Below, piece by piece: positions 54,258 to 63,091 of a stretch of DNA of 64,000 nt (position 1 is its first letter; every line of letters begins with the position of its first letter). A model generated the notes under the pieces. The model worked only from the letters and a program-made list of their open reading frames with translations. It did no database searches and was not told the origin of the DNA. The stretch is from Plantactinospora sp. BC1 (GTDB lineage: Bacteria > Actinomycetota > Actinomycetes > Mycobacteriales > Micromonosporaceae). The stretch is taken from positions 2,480,001 to 2,544,000 of the forward strand of contig NZ_CP028158.1 in assembly GCF_003030345.1 (NCBI RefSeq), written 5' to 3'. A program made the position numbers and the translations under genes.

Positions 54258-56270
54258 ATGGCGGATCTCTGGCGGACCCGGGCCCGGCGCGCGTTCGAGA
54301 CCCGACTGCGGGACGGCCTGCGCACCAACGGAGATCACCGGCCGCACTACGTGGTCTGTGGCCAGGACGCCCTCGCCGTCCACCTCGTCACCGAGCTGCT
54401 CGGCAACGACCCGCAGGGCAGCGGCGTACGGGTGACCGTGATCGTGCCGTACCGCCGCCGGCCGGACGGGCCGGACATCCGCTCGATCCGGGGCGTCCGG
54501 GTGATCCAGTCGGACCGGCTCGACGAGGAGACCTTCAAGACGGCCGGGCTGGTCGGGGCGACCGGTCTGGCCCTGCTGCACCAGGACGACGTGGGCAACA
54601 TCCACGCGGCGCTCTGCGCCCAGGAGGTCGAGCCGGACCTCCGGGTGGTGCTGCGGATGTTCAACATGAGCCTCGGGCACGGGATCCGGCAGCTCTTCCC
54701 GAACAGCGCCGTACTCTCCGACGCCTCGATGGCCGCGCCCGCGTTCGTCGCGGCGGCGCTCGGCGAGGTCGCACCCTCGTACTTCCGGCACGGCGGTCGT
54801 ACCCTCTTCGTCGCGCCCCGGGCCGAGGTCCGGCCGGAACAGGTGGTCTGCGGGCTGGCCGACACCCGGGACCCGAACCATCCGGTGGTGCTGCCCGGCG
54901 ATCCGGCCGACGCCGACCTGGTCCTCGCCGAGGCGGTCGGCCAGGGCGGGCAGGTCGGCACCGAGCAGGCCACCCGGCGGCGGCTGCTGCGCACCCAGCG
55001 GTGGCGGCGGCGGCGGATCTCGGTGCTGCTCCGGGCGGTACGCTCGTTCGCCACCCGCAAGATCGGGATGGCCACCATCGCGGTGCTGGTCGTGGCGGTG
55101 GTGCTCGGCTTCCTGCTCTCCTTCGCCGAGCACACCAGCATCGGGGACGCGATCTACCTGACCATGGTGACCACGATCGTCGGTGCCGACCCGGACACCA
55201 CCAAGGGCGCGGCGGCCCAGGTCCTCCAGGTGGTGCTGAACCTGGCCGGGCTGGCGCTGATCCCGCTGATCACCGCCGCCGTGGTGGACGGGATCGTCAA
55301 GGCCCGGCTGGCGCTGGACGCCGGGCTGCTGCCGAGCGAGCGCAGCGGGCACGTGGTGGTGGTCGGGCTCGGCAACGTCGGTACCCGGGTGATGTGGCAG
55401 CTGCACGACCTCGGCGTCGAGGTGGTCGCCATCGACAAGGATCCGGAGGCCCGGGGTGCGGCGGTCGCCCGGCGGCTGAACATCCCGCTGATCGTCGGCG
55501 ACGCCGCCCGGGAGGAGACCCTGGACAACGCCTCGGTCGGCACCGCCCAGGCCCTGGTGGTGGTCTCCACCGACGACGTGACCAACCTCCAGGCGGCGCT
55601 GAACGCCCGGGCGCTCCGCGCCGACCTGCGGGTGGTGCTGCGGCTCTTCGACGGCGACTTCGCGCAGCGAATCCAGAAGACGTTCCGGATCGGCGTGTCC
55701 CGCAGCGTTTCCTACCTGGCCGCGCCGTCGTTCTCGGCGGCCCTGCTCAACCGGGCGGTGATCGCGACCATCCCGGTGGCCCGGCACGCCCTGCTGGTCG
55801 CGGAGGTGCCGATCGCCTCCGGCGCGGCACTGGCCGGGCAGGAACTGCGGGTGGTCAGCCAGGCGGAGTGGGTCCGGGTGCTCGCGCTGACCGGCGCCGG
55901 CCAGCGGCGCGCCGAGTGGGCGCCGCCGCCGGGGCACCAACTCCGGCCCGGGGACGTGTTGACCGTGGTGGTCCGGCGGGCCGGGTTGAACCGGCTGCTC
56001 AGGGAGGCGAGTACCCCGCTTCCGCCGCCACCGGAGTCGGGAGCGGGGGCGACGCCTCGATCCGAACCGGCGGGCCGGTCGTCGTCGGATCCGAGCCGGC
56101 CCAGCCGGCGGACCGTACCCCGGCAGGCCGGCCGGTCGACGGCCCGGGACCGCACCGGTGAGCAGTCCGGCCAGCCGGGCCGGGCGGGTACCCGGAGCCA
56201 GCCGGGCCGGACGGCGCGGCGGAGCCAGCCGGTCCCGCCGCCGGCCCGCCGGCCCGATCCCCCGCACTGA
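54258..56270 (+). CDS. RCK-pore-RCK ion-channel-like protein (TrkA-N domains), 670 aa
   Basis: Start ATG 54258. A first NAD-binding/RCK half (about 28-250, HYVVCGQDALAVHLVTELL) comes before the membrane part, the reverse of ordinary channels. Two membrane helices (about 271-292 and 320-345) flank a pore-like loop TTIVGADPDT where a potassium filter would read TVGYGD. A second RCK domain follows from about 365 (HVVVVGLGNVGTRVMWQL) with a TrkA-C-like end, then a 90-residue Pro/Arg/Ser-rich tail. The order and altered filter recall the CASTOR/POLLUX ion-channel family. The transported ion is uncertain. Confidence 0.82.
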   Translation: MADLWRTRARRAFETRLRDGLRTNGDHRPHYVVCGQDALAVHLVTELLGNDPQGSGVRVTVIVPYRRRPDGPDIRSIRGVRVIQSDRLDEETFKTAGLVGATGLALLHQDDVGNIHAALCAQEVEPDLRVVLRMFNMSLGHGIRQLFPNSAVLSDASMAAPAFVAAALGEVAPSYFRHGGRTLFVAPRAEVRPEQVVCGLADTRDPNHPVVLPGDPADADLVLAEAVGQGGQVGTEQATRRRLLRTQRWRRRRISVLLRAVRSFATRKIGMATIAVLVVAVVLGFLLSFAEHTSIGDAIYLTMVTTIVGADPDTTKGAAAQVLQVVLNLAGLALIPLITAAVVDGIVKARLALDAGLLPSERSGHVVVVGLGNVGTRVMWQLHDLGVEVVAIDKDPEARGAAVARRLNIPLIVGDAAREETLDNASVGTAQALVVVSTDDVTNLQAALNARALRADLRVVLRLFDGDFAQRIQKTFRIGVSRSVSYLAAPSFSAALLNRAVIATIPVARHALLVAEVPIASGAALAGQELRVVSQAEWVRVLALTGAGQRRAEWAPPPGHQLRPGDVLTVVVRRAGLNRLLREASTPLPPPPESGAGATPRSEPAGRSSSDPSRPSRRTVPRQAGRSTARDRTGEQSGQPGRAGTRSQPGRTARRSQPVPPPARRPDPPH

Positions 56271-56317
56271 GCCCGCTACGACTCCGACGGTCGGTGGCCC
56301 GGCTGCGATCCTGGCGG

Positions 56318-57532
56318 TCAGCCGACCTCGATGCCGAGTACGGCCTGCTCGTCGGGGCGGTGCACCAGTTCGTCGGCGAGGAACGACTGCACGGCCGGGG
56401 CCAGCCCGACGTCCCGGCCGGCCCGCTCGGAGAGCCGCCAGCGGTGTTCGATGACCTGTGCGAAGAGTTCGGCCGGTTCGAGCTTCTTGCGCAGGTGCGC
56501 CGGCACGGCCCGGACCACCGGCTCGAAGACCTCGGTCAACCAGCGGTGCGCGGCCTGCTGCTCGTCGGTGAGGTCGCTCTCCGCCCGGTAGGTGTCCAGG
56601 TCGTTGAGGAGCCGCCGGGCCTGGTTCTCCTCGGCGTCCAGTCCGGTCAGCCGGAGCAGTCGGCGGCTGTGGTAGCCGGCGTCGACCACCTTGGGCCGGA
56701 CCAGGTAGCGCCCGCCGTCCACCACGGACATCGCCACCTCGGCGACGTCGAAGCCGAGCTCGTTGAGCCGGCGAATCCGGCCCTCGATGTCGTGCCGGGC
56801 CTCCCGCTCGATCTGCTGCTCGTAGGTGATCTCGTGCCACAGCCGCTGGTAGCGCAGCACCACCTCCTCGCAGACCACCTCCGGGTCGATCGAGGGGTGC
56901 AGCAGCCCGGCGGCCTCCAGGTCCAGCGCCTCGCCGAAGATGTTGACCCGGGCGATCTCCAGGTCCTCCTCCCGCTGCCCGTTGGAGAGCCGGGTGTGCA
57001 GCGCCCCGGTCTCGGCGTCGACCAGATAGGCGGCGAAGGCGCCGGCGTCCCGCCGGAAGAGGGTGTTGGAGAGCGAGCAGTCGCCCCAGAAGAAGCCGGT
57101 CAGGTGCATCCGGACGATCAGCGCGGCCAGCGCGTCGAGCAGCCGGTTCAGCGTCTCGGGGCGCAGCGTGTGCGAGAAGAGCGCCCGGTAGGGCAGGGAG
57201 AACTGGAGGTGCCGGGTGATCAGCACCGGGTCGAGCGGCTCGCCCCGCTCGTCGTGCCGGTCGGCTACGATCGCGACCGCCTCCACGGAGGGGAAATCGA
57301 TCCGCTCCAACGCGCGGAGCAGGTCGTACTCCCGCTCGGCCACCCGTTCGCCGGTCTCCTTGACCGCGTAGACGGTGCCGGCGAGGCGGACGAACCGCAC
57401 GATATGCCGGGAGATTCCCTGGGGTAGCGCCACCAACTGGTCGGCGGGCCACTCCTCCAGCGGAGTCGACCAGGGAAGGTCGAGCAGCGCCGGGTCGACG
57501 AGGGCCGAGGTGATCCGCACGGCAACAAGCAT
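56318..57532 (-). CDS. DUF4032 protein with kinase-like N-terminal domain, 404 aa
   Basis: The N-terminal part has a protein-kinase-like pattern typical of lipopolysaccharide kinases: YAVKETGERVAEREYDLLRAL (Lys and Glu), GFFWGDCSLSNTLF (catalytic-loop Asp and Asn) and AYLVDAETG (DFG-like). The C-terminal domain (about 250-404) is DUF4032. ATG 57532 (MLVAVRITSALVDP) is preferred over the upstream ATG 57574. It is convergent with the ion-channel-like gene, 47 bp apart. The substrate is unknown. Confidence 0.85.
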   Translation of the reverse strand: MLVAVRITSALVDPALLDLPWSTPLEEWPADQLVALPQGISRHIVRFVRLAGTVYAVKETGERVAEREYDLLRALERIDFPSVEAVAIVADRHDERGEPLDPVLITRHLQFSLPYRALFSHTLRPETLNRLLDALAALIVRMHLTGFFWGDCSLSNTLFRRDAGAFAAYLVDAETGALHTRLSNGQREEDLEIARVNIFGEALDLEAAGLLHPSIDPEVVCEEVVLRYQRLWHEITYEQQIEREARHDIEGRIRRLNELGFDVAEVAMSVVDGGRYLVRPKVVDAGYHSRRLLRLTGLDAEENQARRLLNDLDTYRAESDLTDEQQAAHRWLTEVFEPVVRAVPAHLRKKLEPAELFAQVIEHRWRLSERAGRDVGLAPAVQSFLADELVHRPDEQAVLGIEVG

Positions 57533-57648
57533 GCCGCTCCGGGCCGCGCCGCGCCGCCTCACGTGTGCGGGCACACATCGCCGACCCGCCCGAGCACGGC
57601 CGCCGTCCTGTGCCGGCTCCGCCCGGCCGGCCCGGTAGCGTGGTCGGA

Positions 57649-58401
57649 ATGCGGGAGACCACGACGGTACGCCGACCGCTGCGGCTGCGCCCCGTCCGTC
57701 CGGCCGGCTGGTGGCTCGACGGCGTACTGGTCGCGGCGGTGGTCGCGTTGACCGCCGCGCTCGCCGCCGGTGCGCTGCTCGGAATCGACCTGGCGGTACG
57801 GGACTGGGTCGACGCGCACCGGCCCGGACCGGCGTACTGGGTGGCCCGGGTCTTCAACTCGCTGGGCCAGGGCGGCTGGTTCCTGATGCCGATCGCGTTC
57901 GGCCTGGCGGTGCTGGTCGGCTGGCGCACCCGGTCGGTCCGGCCGCTGCTGGTGCCGATCGGCGCGTTCGTGCTGACCTCGTTCACCATCGGCCCGATGA
58001 AGCTGTGGCTGGACCGGGGCTATCCGCACAACTTCGAGCTGGCGCACCCGGAGGAGCTGTTCAGCGACCCGGCGGGCGGCACGGCGTACCCGTCCGGACA
58101 CGTGGCGAACGCCGTCGTCTGGTACGCGGCGATCGCGCTGCTGCTCGCCGCGCTGCTGCGTACCCTCGGCCGGCCGGACGCCCCGCCCGGCCTGTACGCC
58201 GTGATCCGGCTGGCGCCCCCGGTCATCGTCTTCTGCACCACCACCTACCTCGGCTGGCACTGGATCACCGACTCGGTCGCCGGGCTGCTGCTCGGACTCT
58301 TCCTCGGCCGGCTGCTCGACCGGGTGCCGTGGGACGACGTACCGCTGCCGTCCCTGCCGGGCGGGGTGCACCGACGCGGAGTGTTCACCGACGACCTCTA
58401 G
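57649..58401 (+). CDS. PAP2-family membrane phosphatase, 250 aa
   Basis: Six predicted membrane helices. Phosphatase motifs: KLWLDRGYP (KxxxxxxRP-like), YPSGHVAN (PSGH), and LGWHWITDSVAG in place of SRxxxxxHxxxD, with the His and Asp kept. It probably dephosphorylates a lipid phosphate such as undecaprenyl diphosphate or phosphatidate. ATG 57649. The permease gene follows 10 bp later. Confidence 0.9.
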   Translation: MRETTTVRRPLRLRPVRPAGWWLDGVLVAAVVALTAALAAGALLGIDLAVRDWVDAHRPGPAYWVARVFNSLGQGGWFLMPIAFGLAVLVGWRTRSVRPLLVPIGAFVLTSFTIGPMKLWLDRGYPHNFELAHPEELFSDPAGGTAYPSGHVANAVVWYAAIALLLAALLRTLGRPDAPPGLYAVIRLAPPVIVFCTTTYLGWHWITDSVAGLLLGLFLGRLLDRVPWDDVPLPSLPGGVHRRGVFTDDL

Positions 58402-58411
58402 ATTCGGCGTC

Positions 58412-59686
58412 GTGCAGGAACTGGAGCGCCGGCTCGGCGTACCCGACGCGGTGGTCATCGGCCTGGGGTCGATGCTCGGGGCCGGGGTCTTCGTGGTCTT
58501 CGCCCCGGCGACCGCCGCCGCCGGCAGCGGCTTCGGCCTGCTCGGCGCGCTGGCCGTCGCCGGCCTGGTCGCCTACTGCAACGCCACCAGTTCGGCCCGG
58601 CTCGCCGCCCGCTATCCGGAGTCCGGCGGCACCTACGTCTACGGCCGGGAGCGGCTCGGCCCGTTCGCCGGGTTTCTCGCCGGCTGGGGCTTCGTGGTGG
58701 GCAAGACCGCGAGCTGCGCGGCGATGGCGCTGACCATCGGGGCGTACCTGTGGCCGGGGCACGCCCGGCTGGTCGCGGTGGCCGCCGTGCTGGCGGTGAC
58801 CGGGGTGAACCTGCGCGGCGTGCAGAAGACGGCCCGGGTCACCCGGTGGCTGGTGGCGGTGACGCTCGGCGTACTGGCCCTGGTGGCGCTGGTGGGACTT
58901 CTCGGCGGAGAGTTCCGGCCGGTACGGCTCGGTGACGCCGTCGGCGGGCCGGCCGGGGCCGGCGTACTCACCGCCGCCGGGCTGCTCTTCTTCGCCTTCG
59001 CGGGATACGCCCGGATCGCCACCCTCGGCGAGGAGGTACGTGACCCGGAGCGGACCATCCCCCGGGCGGTACCGGTCGCGCTCGGGATGGTGCTGGTGAT
59101 CTATCTGGGGCTGGCCGTGGTCGCGCTCTCGGTGCTCGGGCCGGCCCGGCTGGCGCACTCGGCCGCACCGCTCGCCGAGGTGGTGGACGCCGCCGGGCTC
59201 CCCGCGCTGGGCTGGCTGGTCCGGGCCGGCGCGACGGTGGCGGTGCTCGGCGTGTTGCTGGCGCTGGTCGCCGGGGTCGGTCGGACCGGGCTGGCGATGG
59301 CCCGCCGCCGTGACCTGCCGGGTGCGCTGGCCGCCGTGCACCCGACGTACCGGGTGCCGCATCGGGCCGAACTCGCCGTCGCCGGGGTGGTGGTGCTGGT
59401 GGTGGCGCTCGGCGACGTCCGGCACGCGATCGGCTTCTCCAGTTGTACCGTGCTGGTCTATTACGCGATCACCAATGCCGCCGCGCTGACCCTGGGCAGG
59501 GACCCGGGCCGCAGGCTTCCGGTCCGGTTTCTCGCCGGTCTCGGGCTGGCCGGCTGCCTGCTGCTCGCGGTCACCCTGCCGGTCGGCAGCGTGCTGGCCG
59601 GCTTCGCCGTGCTCGCCGTCGGCGCCCTCGGCTACGCCGCCCGCCGGCTCGCCCGACACCCGGGCGGCGACGGCGGCTCGCGGTGA
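58412..59686 (+). CDS. APC-family amino-acid permease, 424 aa
   Basis: About twelve hydrophobic helices beginning GLGSMLGAGVFVVFAPATAAAGSG, the APC substrate-binding loop of helix 1, with LFFAFAGYARIATLGEEVRDPERTIPRA, the classic helix 6 and following loop. It starts at GTG 58412, 10 bp after the PAP2 gene. The substrate is probably an amino acid; specificity cannot be read. Confidence 0.92.
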   Translation: MQELERRLGVPDAVVIGLGSMLGAGVFVVFAPATAAAGSGFGLLGALAVAGLVAYCNATSSARLAARYPESGGTYVYGRERLGPFAGFLAGWGFVVGKTASCAAMALTIGAYLWPGHARLVAVAAVLAVTGVNLRGVQKTARVTRWLVAVTLGVLALVALVGLLGGEFRPVRLGDAVGGPAGAGVLTAAGLLFFAFAGYARIATLGEEVRDPERTIPRAVPVALGMVLVIYLGLAVVALSVLGPARLAHSAAPLAEVVDAAGLPALGWLVRAGATVAVLGVLLALVAGVGRTGLAMARRRDLPGALAAVHPTYRVPHRAELAVAGVVVLVVALGDVRHAIGFSSCTVLVYYAITNAAALTLGRDPGRRLPVRFLAGLGLAGCLLLAVTLPVGSVLAGFAVLAVGALGYAARRLARHPGGDGGSR

Positions 59687-59763
59687 GCGGCCGGCGGGTC
59701 ATACCCAGGTACGAGCGCGGCGCTGCTACCGCAGGGCGACGCGCATTCCACTGATCCCCTCCT

Positions 59764-60024
59764 ATGGTCGAGCGCATGAAGAAGGCTCTCGCCGTGCTCG
59801 GAATCCTGCTCGGGCTCTATCTGATCGTCCGCGCGGTCGCCGAACCGTTCGTGATCGACATGACCGATCCGGCGACCTACCAGCGGGACTGGGGCGGGCC
59901 GAGCCTGGCCGGGGTGCTGCTGGTCCACTGTGGTCCCGGGGTCGTCTCCGCGGTACTGCTCGGACTGGCCGCGCGTTCGTGGTGGCGGCGCCGGGCGGCG
60001 ACCGGAGGCGGCCGGGACGGTTAG
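59764..60024 (+). CDS. Small membrane protein, 86 aa, two helices
   Basis: MKKALAVLGILLGLYLIVRAVAEPF (helix 1), a short extracytoplasmic loop with DPATYQRDWGGPSL, then LAGVLLVHCGPGVVSAVLLGLAA (helix 2) and a basic tail. ATG 59764 or ATG 59776. The same pattern recurs as a hypothetical protein in relatives, in my recollection, but I know no function. Its stop codon lies inside a tandem repeat (60009-60092). Confidence 0.7.
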   Translation: MVERMKKALAVLGILLGLYLIVRAVAEPFVIDMTDPATYQRDWGGPSLAGVLLVHCGPGVVSAVLLGLAARSWWRRRAATGGGRDG

Positions 60025-60092
60025 TGAGTCAGCGGCCGGGACGGCGAGTGAGTCAGCGGCCGGGACGGCGAGTGAGTCAGCGCCGGGACGGC
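60009..60092. repeat. 24-bp tandem repeat, over three copies
   Basis: The unit GTGAGTCAGCGGCCGGGACG (plus GCGA) starts at 60024 and 60048; a third copy at 60072 has a one-base deletion, and a partial unit precedes at 60009. The repeat lies between the end of the small membrane-protein gene and the DHFR-like gene. Confidence 0.8.
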
Positions 60093-60112
60093 CGTGTCGT
60101 GCAGGGCGGTGC

Positions 60113-60739
60113 CTAGACGAAGGCGGCGAGGCCCTCGTAATCCGCGACCGGGGCGGTGCCGACCGCCTCGTACTCGAGCAGCAGGAGGCCGGTCGCCGTC
60201 ACCTCGGAGTGGACCAGTCGGAAGCCGACGGCCGCGCCCGGGTGGTCGAACAGCCGCCGCCCGGCACCGGTGACGGTGGGGGCGATGACGAGCCGGAGCG
60301 TGTCGACCAGGCCGGCCGACAGCAGGGTGCTGCCGAGCCGGGCGCTGCCGTGGATTTGGAGTTCCCGTCCGGGGCGTGTCCTGAGTTCCCCGACGGTCTG
60401 GACCGGGTCGCCCCGGAGCACCGTCGTCGGGTGCCAGTCTCCCTCGGTGAGGGTGTTCGTCACGACGTACTTCGGCAGCGAGTTCATCCGTACGGTGAAC
60501 GGGTCGGCCGGGTCGGTGATCCGCGGCCAGTCGCGGGCGAACGCCTGGTAGGTCCGCCGCCCGAGCAGCAGTCCGTCGGCGAGGTCCAGCCACTGCGAGG
60601 TACGCCGGACGAACGACCCGTCCATGTGCGGTACGAGCCAGCCGCCCCGGGTGAAGCCGCCGGTGGGGTCCTCGGTCGGCGAGCCCGGTCCCTGGCTGAC
60701 CCCGTCCAGGGTGACGAACTCGGTGAGAGCGATCCTCAT
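60113..60739 (-). CDS. Dihydrofolate reductase-family (RibD C-terminal-like) protein, 208 aa
   Basis: NAD(P)H-binding reductase fold: RIALTEFVTLDGVSQGPG at the N-terminus, GGWLVPHMDGSFV, LLLGRRTYQAFARDWP, then ELQIHGSARLGSTLLSAGLVDTLRL. This YyaP/YwjB-like group is common and of unknown substrate. It starts at ATG 60739, overlapping the SRPBCC gene stop by four bases. The unit ArsR-SRPBCC-DHFR is a frequently seen actinobacterial operon. Confidence 0.9.
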   Translation of the reverse strand: MRIALTEFVTLDGVSQGPGSPTEDPTGGFTRGGWLVPHMDGSFVRRTSQWLDLADGLLLGRRTYQAFARDWPRITDPADPFTVRMNSLPKYVVTNTLTEGDWHPTTVLRGDPVQTVGELRTRPGRELQIHGSARLGSTLLSAGLVDTLRLVIAPTVTGAGRRLFDHPGAAVGFRLVHSEVTATGLLLLEYEAVGTAPVADYEGLAAFV

Positions 60740-61212
60740 CGGGCCGCCTCGGCCTCGGTGAGCCCGGCGAGCTGTTTGGTCACCGATCCCCAGCCCTCGG
60801 CGAAGCCGAGTTCCTCGTGCCGGGCGCGGGCGGCGGGATCGCCGTGCCGGAGGAGAATCCGGTAGTCGGTGCCGTCTGGATGATCGCTCAGGGTGATCTC
60901 GGCGGTCATCGGGACCGGAGCCGGGTGCGTCGGTCGCCATCCGCTGTCGATCGCGTTCGTGAAGACGATCCGCTCCAGTTCGTCGACGACGAGGAAGCTC
61001 GCGTCCATGTGCGGGACGAACTCCACCCCGTCGTCGCTCATCCGGGTCACCAGCCCGCCGCCGGGCCGGACCTCCAGGCGGTCGACCCGACAGAGGGTCG
61101 GCGCCGGCAGCCACCACTTCGCGAAGCGGGACGGATCGGTCCAGGCCCGCCAGACGACGGCGCGGGGCGCGCGGATGACCCGCTCCAGGGTCAGGTCAAG
61201 GTCGGGGTTCAT
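60736..61212 (-). CDS. SRPBCC (AHSA1-like) domain protein, 158 aa
   Basis: The START/Bet v1-type fold is indicated by LTLERVIRAPRAVVWRAWTDPSRFAKWWLP, VRPGGGLVTRMSDDG and an end LTEAEAAR. Small ligand-binding or polyketide-cyclase-like domain, partner unknown. It lies between the ArsR regulator gene (16-bp overlap) and the DHFR-like gene, and is predicted to be co-regulated with both. Confidence 0.88.
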   Translation of the reverse strand: MNPDLDLTLERVIRAPRAVVWRAWTDPSRFAKWWLPAPTLCRVDRLEVRPGGGLVTRMSDDGVEFVPHMDASFLVVDELERIVFTNAIDSGWRPTHPAPVPMTAEITLSDHPDGTDYRILLRHGDPAARARHEELGFAEGWGSVTKQLAGLTEAEAAR

Positions 61213-61546
61213 GGTCGTTCTCCTCCGGGTCGGTGACGAGCCGTTCGAGGCGGTCGGTCCGCTCCTCCCAGATCCGGCGCTGTTCGGCCAGCCAGTCGTC
61301 GAGGAGGGCGAGACGGTCGCGGTTGAGCACGCAGGTGCGTACCCGACCGGATTTGACCGTGCGGATCAGGCCGTTCGCCTCAAGCGTGCGTACGTGCTTC
61401 ATGAACGAGGGAAGGGTCATCGGGAACTCGCGGGCGAGATCGCCGACGCTCGTCGCACCACGGCCGAGGCGTCGGATGACGTCACGCCGGGTCGGGTCGG
61501 CCAGGGCGACGAAGACGCCGTCGAGCTCCGCCGAATACTGTGCCAT
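61196..61546 (-). CDS. ArsR-family winged-helix repressor, 116 aa
   Basis: MAQYSAELDGVFVALADPTRRDVIRRL, then DLAREFPMTLPSFMKHVRTLEANGLI, is the ArsR/SmtB winged helix of the type that controls SRPBCC operons. It lacks the Cys metal-binding motif, so it probably senses something other than a metal. ATG 61546 is the chosen start. An inverted repeat just upstream (61551-61577) is its probable operator. Confidence 0.9.
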   Translation of the reverse strand: MAQYSAELDGVFVALADPTRRDVIRRLGRGATSVGDLAREFPMTLPSFMKHVRTLEANGLIRTVKSGRVRTCVLNRDRLALLDDWLAEQRRIWEERTDRLERLVTDPEENDHEPRP

Positions 61547-61550
61547 GCGG

Positions 61551-61577
61551 CTAAGTATTGCGCGCCAGAACACTTAG
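61551..61577. promoter_or_regulatory. Probable ArsR operator palindrome
   Basis: CTAAGTATT (61551-61559) and AACACTTAG (61569-61577) are inverted with one mismatch, 9-bp spacing, and lie 4 bp upstream of the ArsR start codon. Autoregulation of the ArsR-SRPBCC-DHFR operon is expected. Confidence 0.6.
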
Positions 61578-61643
61578 CGCAAGGGCAAAGTGTTCGTGGT
61601 CGGTCGGCCGGTCGGGTCGCTCGGCCGGTCAGCCGCTCGGTCG

Positions 61644-62600
61644 CTACCGGGTGGTGGTGATCCCGCCGCCGCAGGGCGCGCCGGCCTCGATCGCGGCGGT
61701 CACCCGGTACGCCGAGATGAAGGCGCCGATCGCCGGGTCGTCCGCCTCCTCGACGGCGAGCTGGTAACCCCAGGCCTGGAGCGAGATCGGTGCCGACTGT
61801 CCCGGGTACGGGCTGATCATCATGTGCGACAGCCCGCGTACCCGAGCCTGCAGCTTGCCCAACTCGGACGGCGGCAGGCCGGGCCGGTACGTGATCCACA
61901 CCGCGCCGTGTTCCAGGCTGTGCACGGCGTTGCCGTCCTCGATCGGCGCTAGGTAGATGTCGCCGTTGCAGTTCTGCCACCGCTGGAAGTGCGGCCCACC
62001 GGCCGGCGGGGTCATCGGGTAGCTCACCGGCTCCTGGACGTGGTCCGTCGAGAGCGCACCCGGGTTCGTCTGCCGATAGTTGATCACCCCGGAGAGGTCC
62101 CCGGCGCTCGCGTCGTCGCGCTGCTGGTACCAGAGGAAGCCGGCCACCCCGCAGACGAGCAGCAGGAGCAACGCCACCCCACCGGCCACGATCCCGATGA
62201 TCAGCCCGGTACGCGAACCCGACTTCGCGGGCGGCACCGGCTGGCCGTCCTGGTACGGATACCCGGGCTGGCCGCCCTGGTGCGGATAGCCCGGCTGTCC
62301 GTAGCCGGGTGGCTCGCCGTACCCGGGTTGGGGTGCGGGGTAGCCCTGCTGCGGGACCGGCGGCATCCCGTGACCCGGGGGAGCACCGGTGGCCGGTGGT
62401 CCATAGCCGGGCTGTGGCTGCTGCGGCGGGGGTCCATAGCCGGGTTGCTGCGGCGGCCCGTACCCGGGCTGTGCGGGTGGCGGTGGTGCCGGATATCCGG
62501 GCTGCTGCGGAACCGGCGGCGGTGCGTACCCGGGCTGCGGGGGCAGCGGTCCCGGCGGCGTACTGGGTTGCTGCGGCTGCGGCGGTTCCGGGTTGCCCAT
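61644..62600 (-). CDS. DUF3105 membrane protein with Pro/Gly/Tyr-rich N-terminus, 318 aa
   Basis: A long disordered repeat-like N-terminus (about 1-128; PQQPGYGPP-type units) leads to one membrane helix (about 132-155, GLIIGIVAGGVALLLLLVCG) and an extracytoplasmic DUF3105 domain with EPVSYPMTPPAGGPH, HSLEHGAVWITYRPGL. The LEHG motif may bind a metal. Function unknown. Confidence 0.88.
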   Translation of the reverse strand: MGNPEPPQPQQPSTPPGPLPPQPGYAPPPVPQQPGYPAPPPPAQPGYGPPQQPGYGPPPQQPQPGYGPPATGAPPGHGMPPVPQQGYPAPQPGYGEPPGYGQPGYPHQGGQPGYPYQDGQPVPPAKSGSRTGLIIGIVAGGVALLLLLVCGVAGFLWYQQRDDASAGDLSGVINYRQTNPGALSTDHVQEPVSYPMTPPAGGPHFQRWQNCNGDIYLAPIEDGNAVHSLEHGAVWITYRPGLPPSELGKLQARVRGLSHMMISPYPGQSAPISLQAWGYQLAVEEADDPAIGAFISAYRVTAAIEAGAPCGGGITTTR

Positions 62601-62752
62601 GTCTGTCTACGCCTCCCGGCCAGGGGTGTGGGACCCGATCGTACCGAGACGGCTTCGGTGGACGGCTTCGGTGGTGTCCCGGTATGCCGGTCGGCGGGTC
62701 GACGGATTTCGACGGGGCGGCGTACCGGCGCGATTGGCGACAGGGGCTCGCG

Positions 62753-62956
62753 TCACTGCTCCTCGTCGCCCTCGCCGATCAGTTCCGGGCGGTGCTTGGC
62801 GATCCACTTCTCGACGTCGGAGGCGCGCCACACCTTGCCCTGCTGCAACTCGGCGATCGGCGCCGGGAACGACCGGTGGGACGTGATGGCGTACACGCGT
62901 TGCCGGCTGATTCCACCCAGTCGCATCCGGATCTCGTGTGCGCCCATCAGTCGCAT
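62753..62956 (-). CDS. Small excisionase/AlpA-like HTH protein, 67 aa
   Basis: MRLMGAHEIRMRLGGISRQRVYAITSHRSFPAPI followed by VWRASDVEKWI is the MerR-superfamily HTH_17 pattern found in excisionases and small regulators. No integrase is nearby, so a regulatory role is as likely as excision. It is divergent from the 199-residue gene, with a cluster of CGTCAA repeats between. Confidence 0.85.
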   Translation of the reverse strand: MRLMGAHEIRMRLGGISRQRVYAITSHRSFPAPIAELQQGKVWRASDVEKWIAKHRPELIGEGDEEQ

Positions 62957-62975
62957 GAACGCGACCGTAGGCGCC

Positions 62976-63052
62976 CGTCAAGAGGCATGCGTCAACTTGT
63001 CGCACGTCAACATGCTGTGCGCTCTTGACTAGTACTGTAGTCATGCGTCAAG
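62976..63052. promoter_or_regulatory. Cluster of CGTCAA-type repeats between divergent genes
   Basis: GTCAAG/GTCAAC words occur at 62976-62982, 62988-62996, 63003-63011 and 63044-63052 in direct order, and once inverted (CTTGACT, 63024-63030). Spacings are 12-15 bp between the first three. The likely binding protein is the HTH protein at 62753-62956. A TTGACT at 63025 could be a -35 for the following gene. Confidence 0.5.
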
Positions 63053-63091
63053 GTGGTTCGAGTCGGTTGATCGGCTAGCGGGAGGCTTTCG

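Noticed and set aside
62601-63070. Plus-strand frames overlapping the DUF3105 and HTH genes as a longer protein
   Set aside because: They are opposite to conserved minus-strand genes and read through the CGTCAA regulatory cluster.
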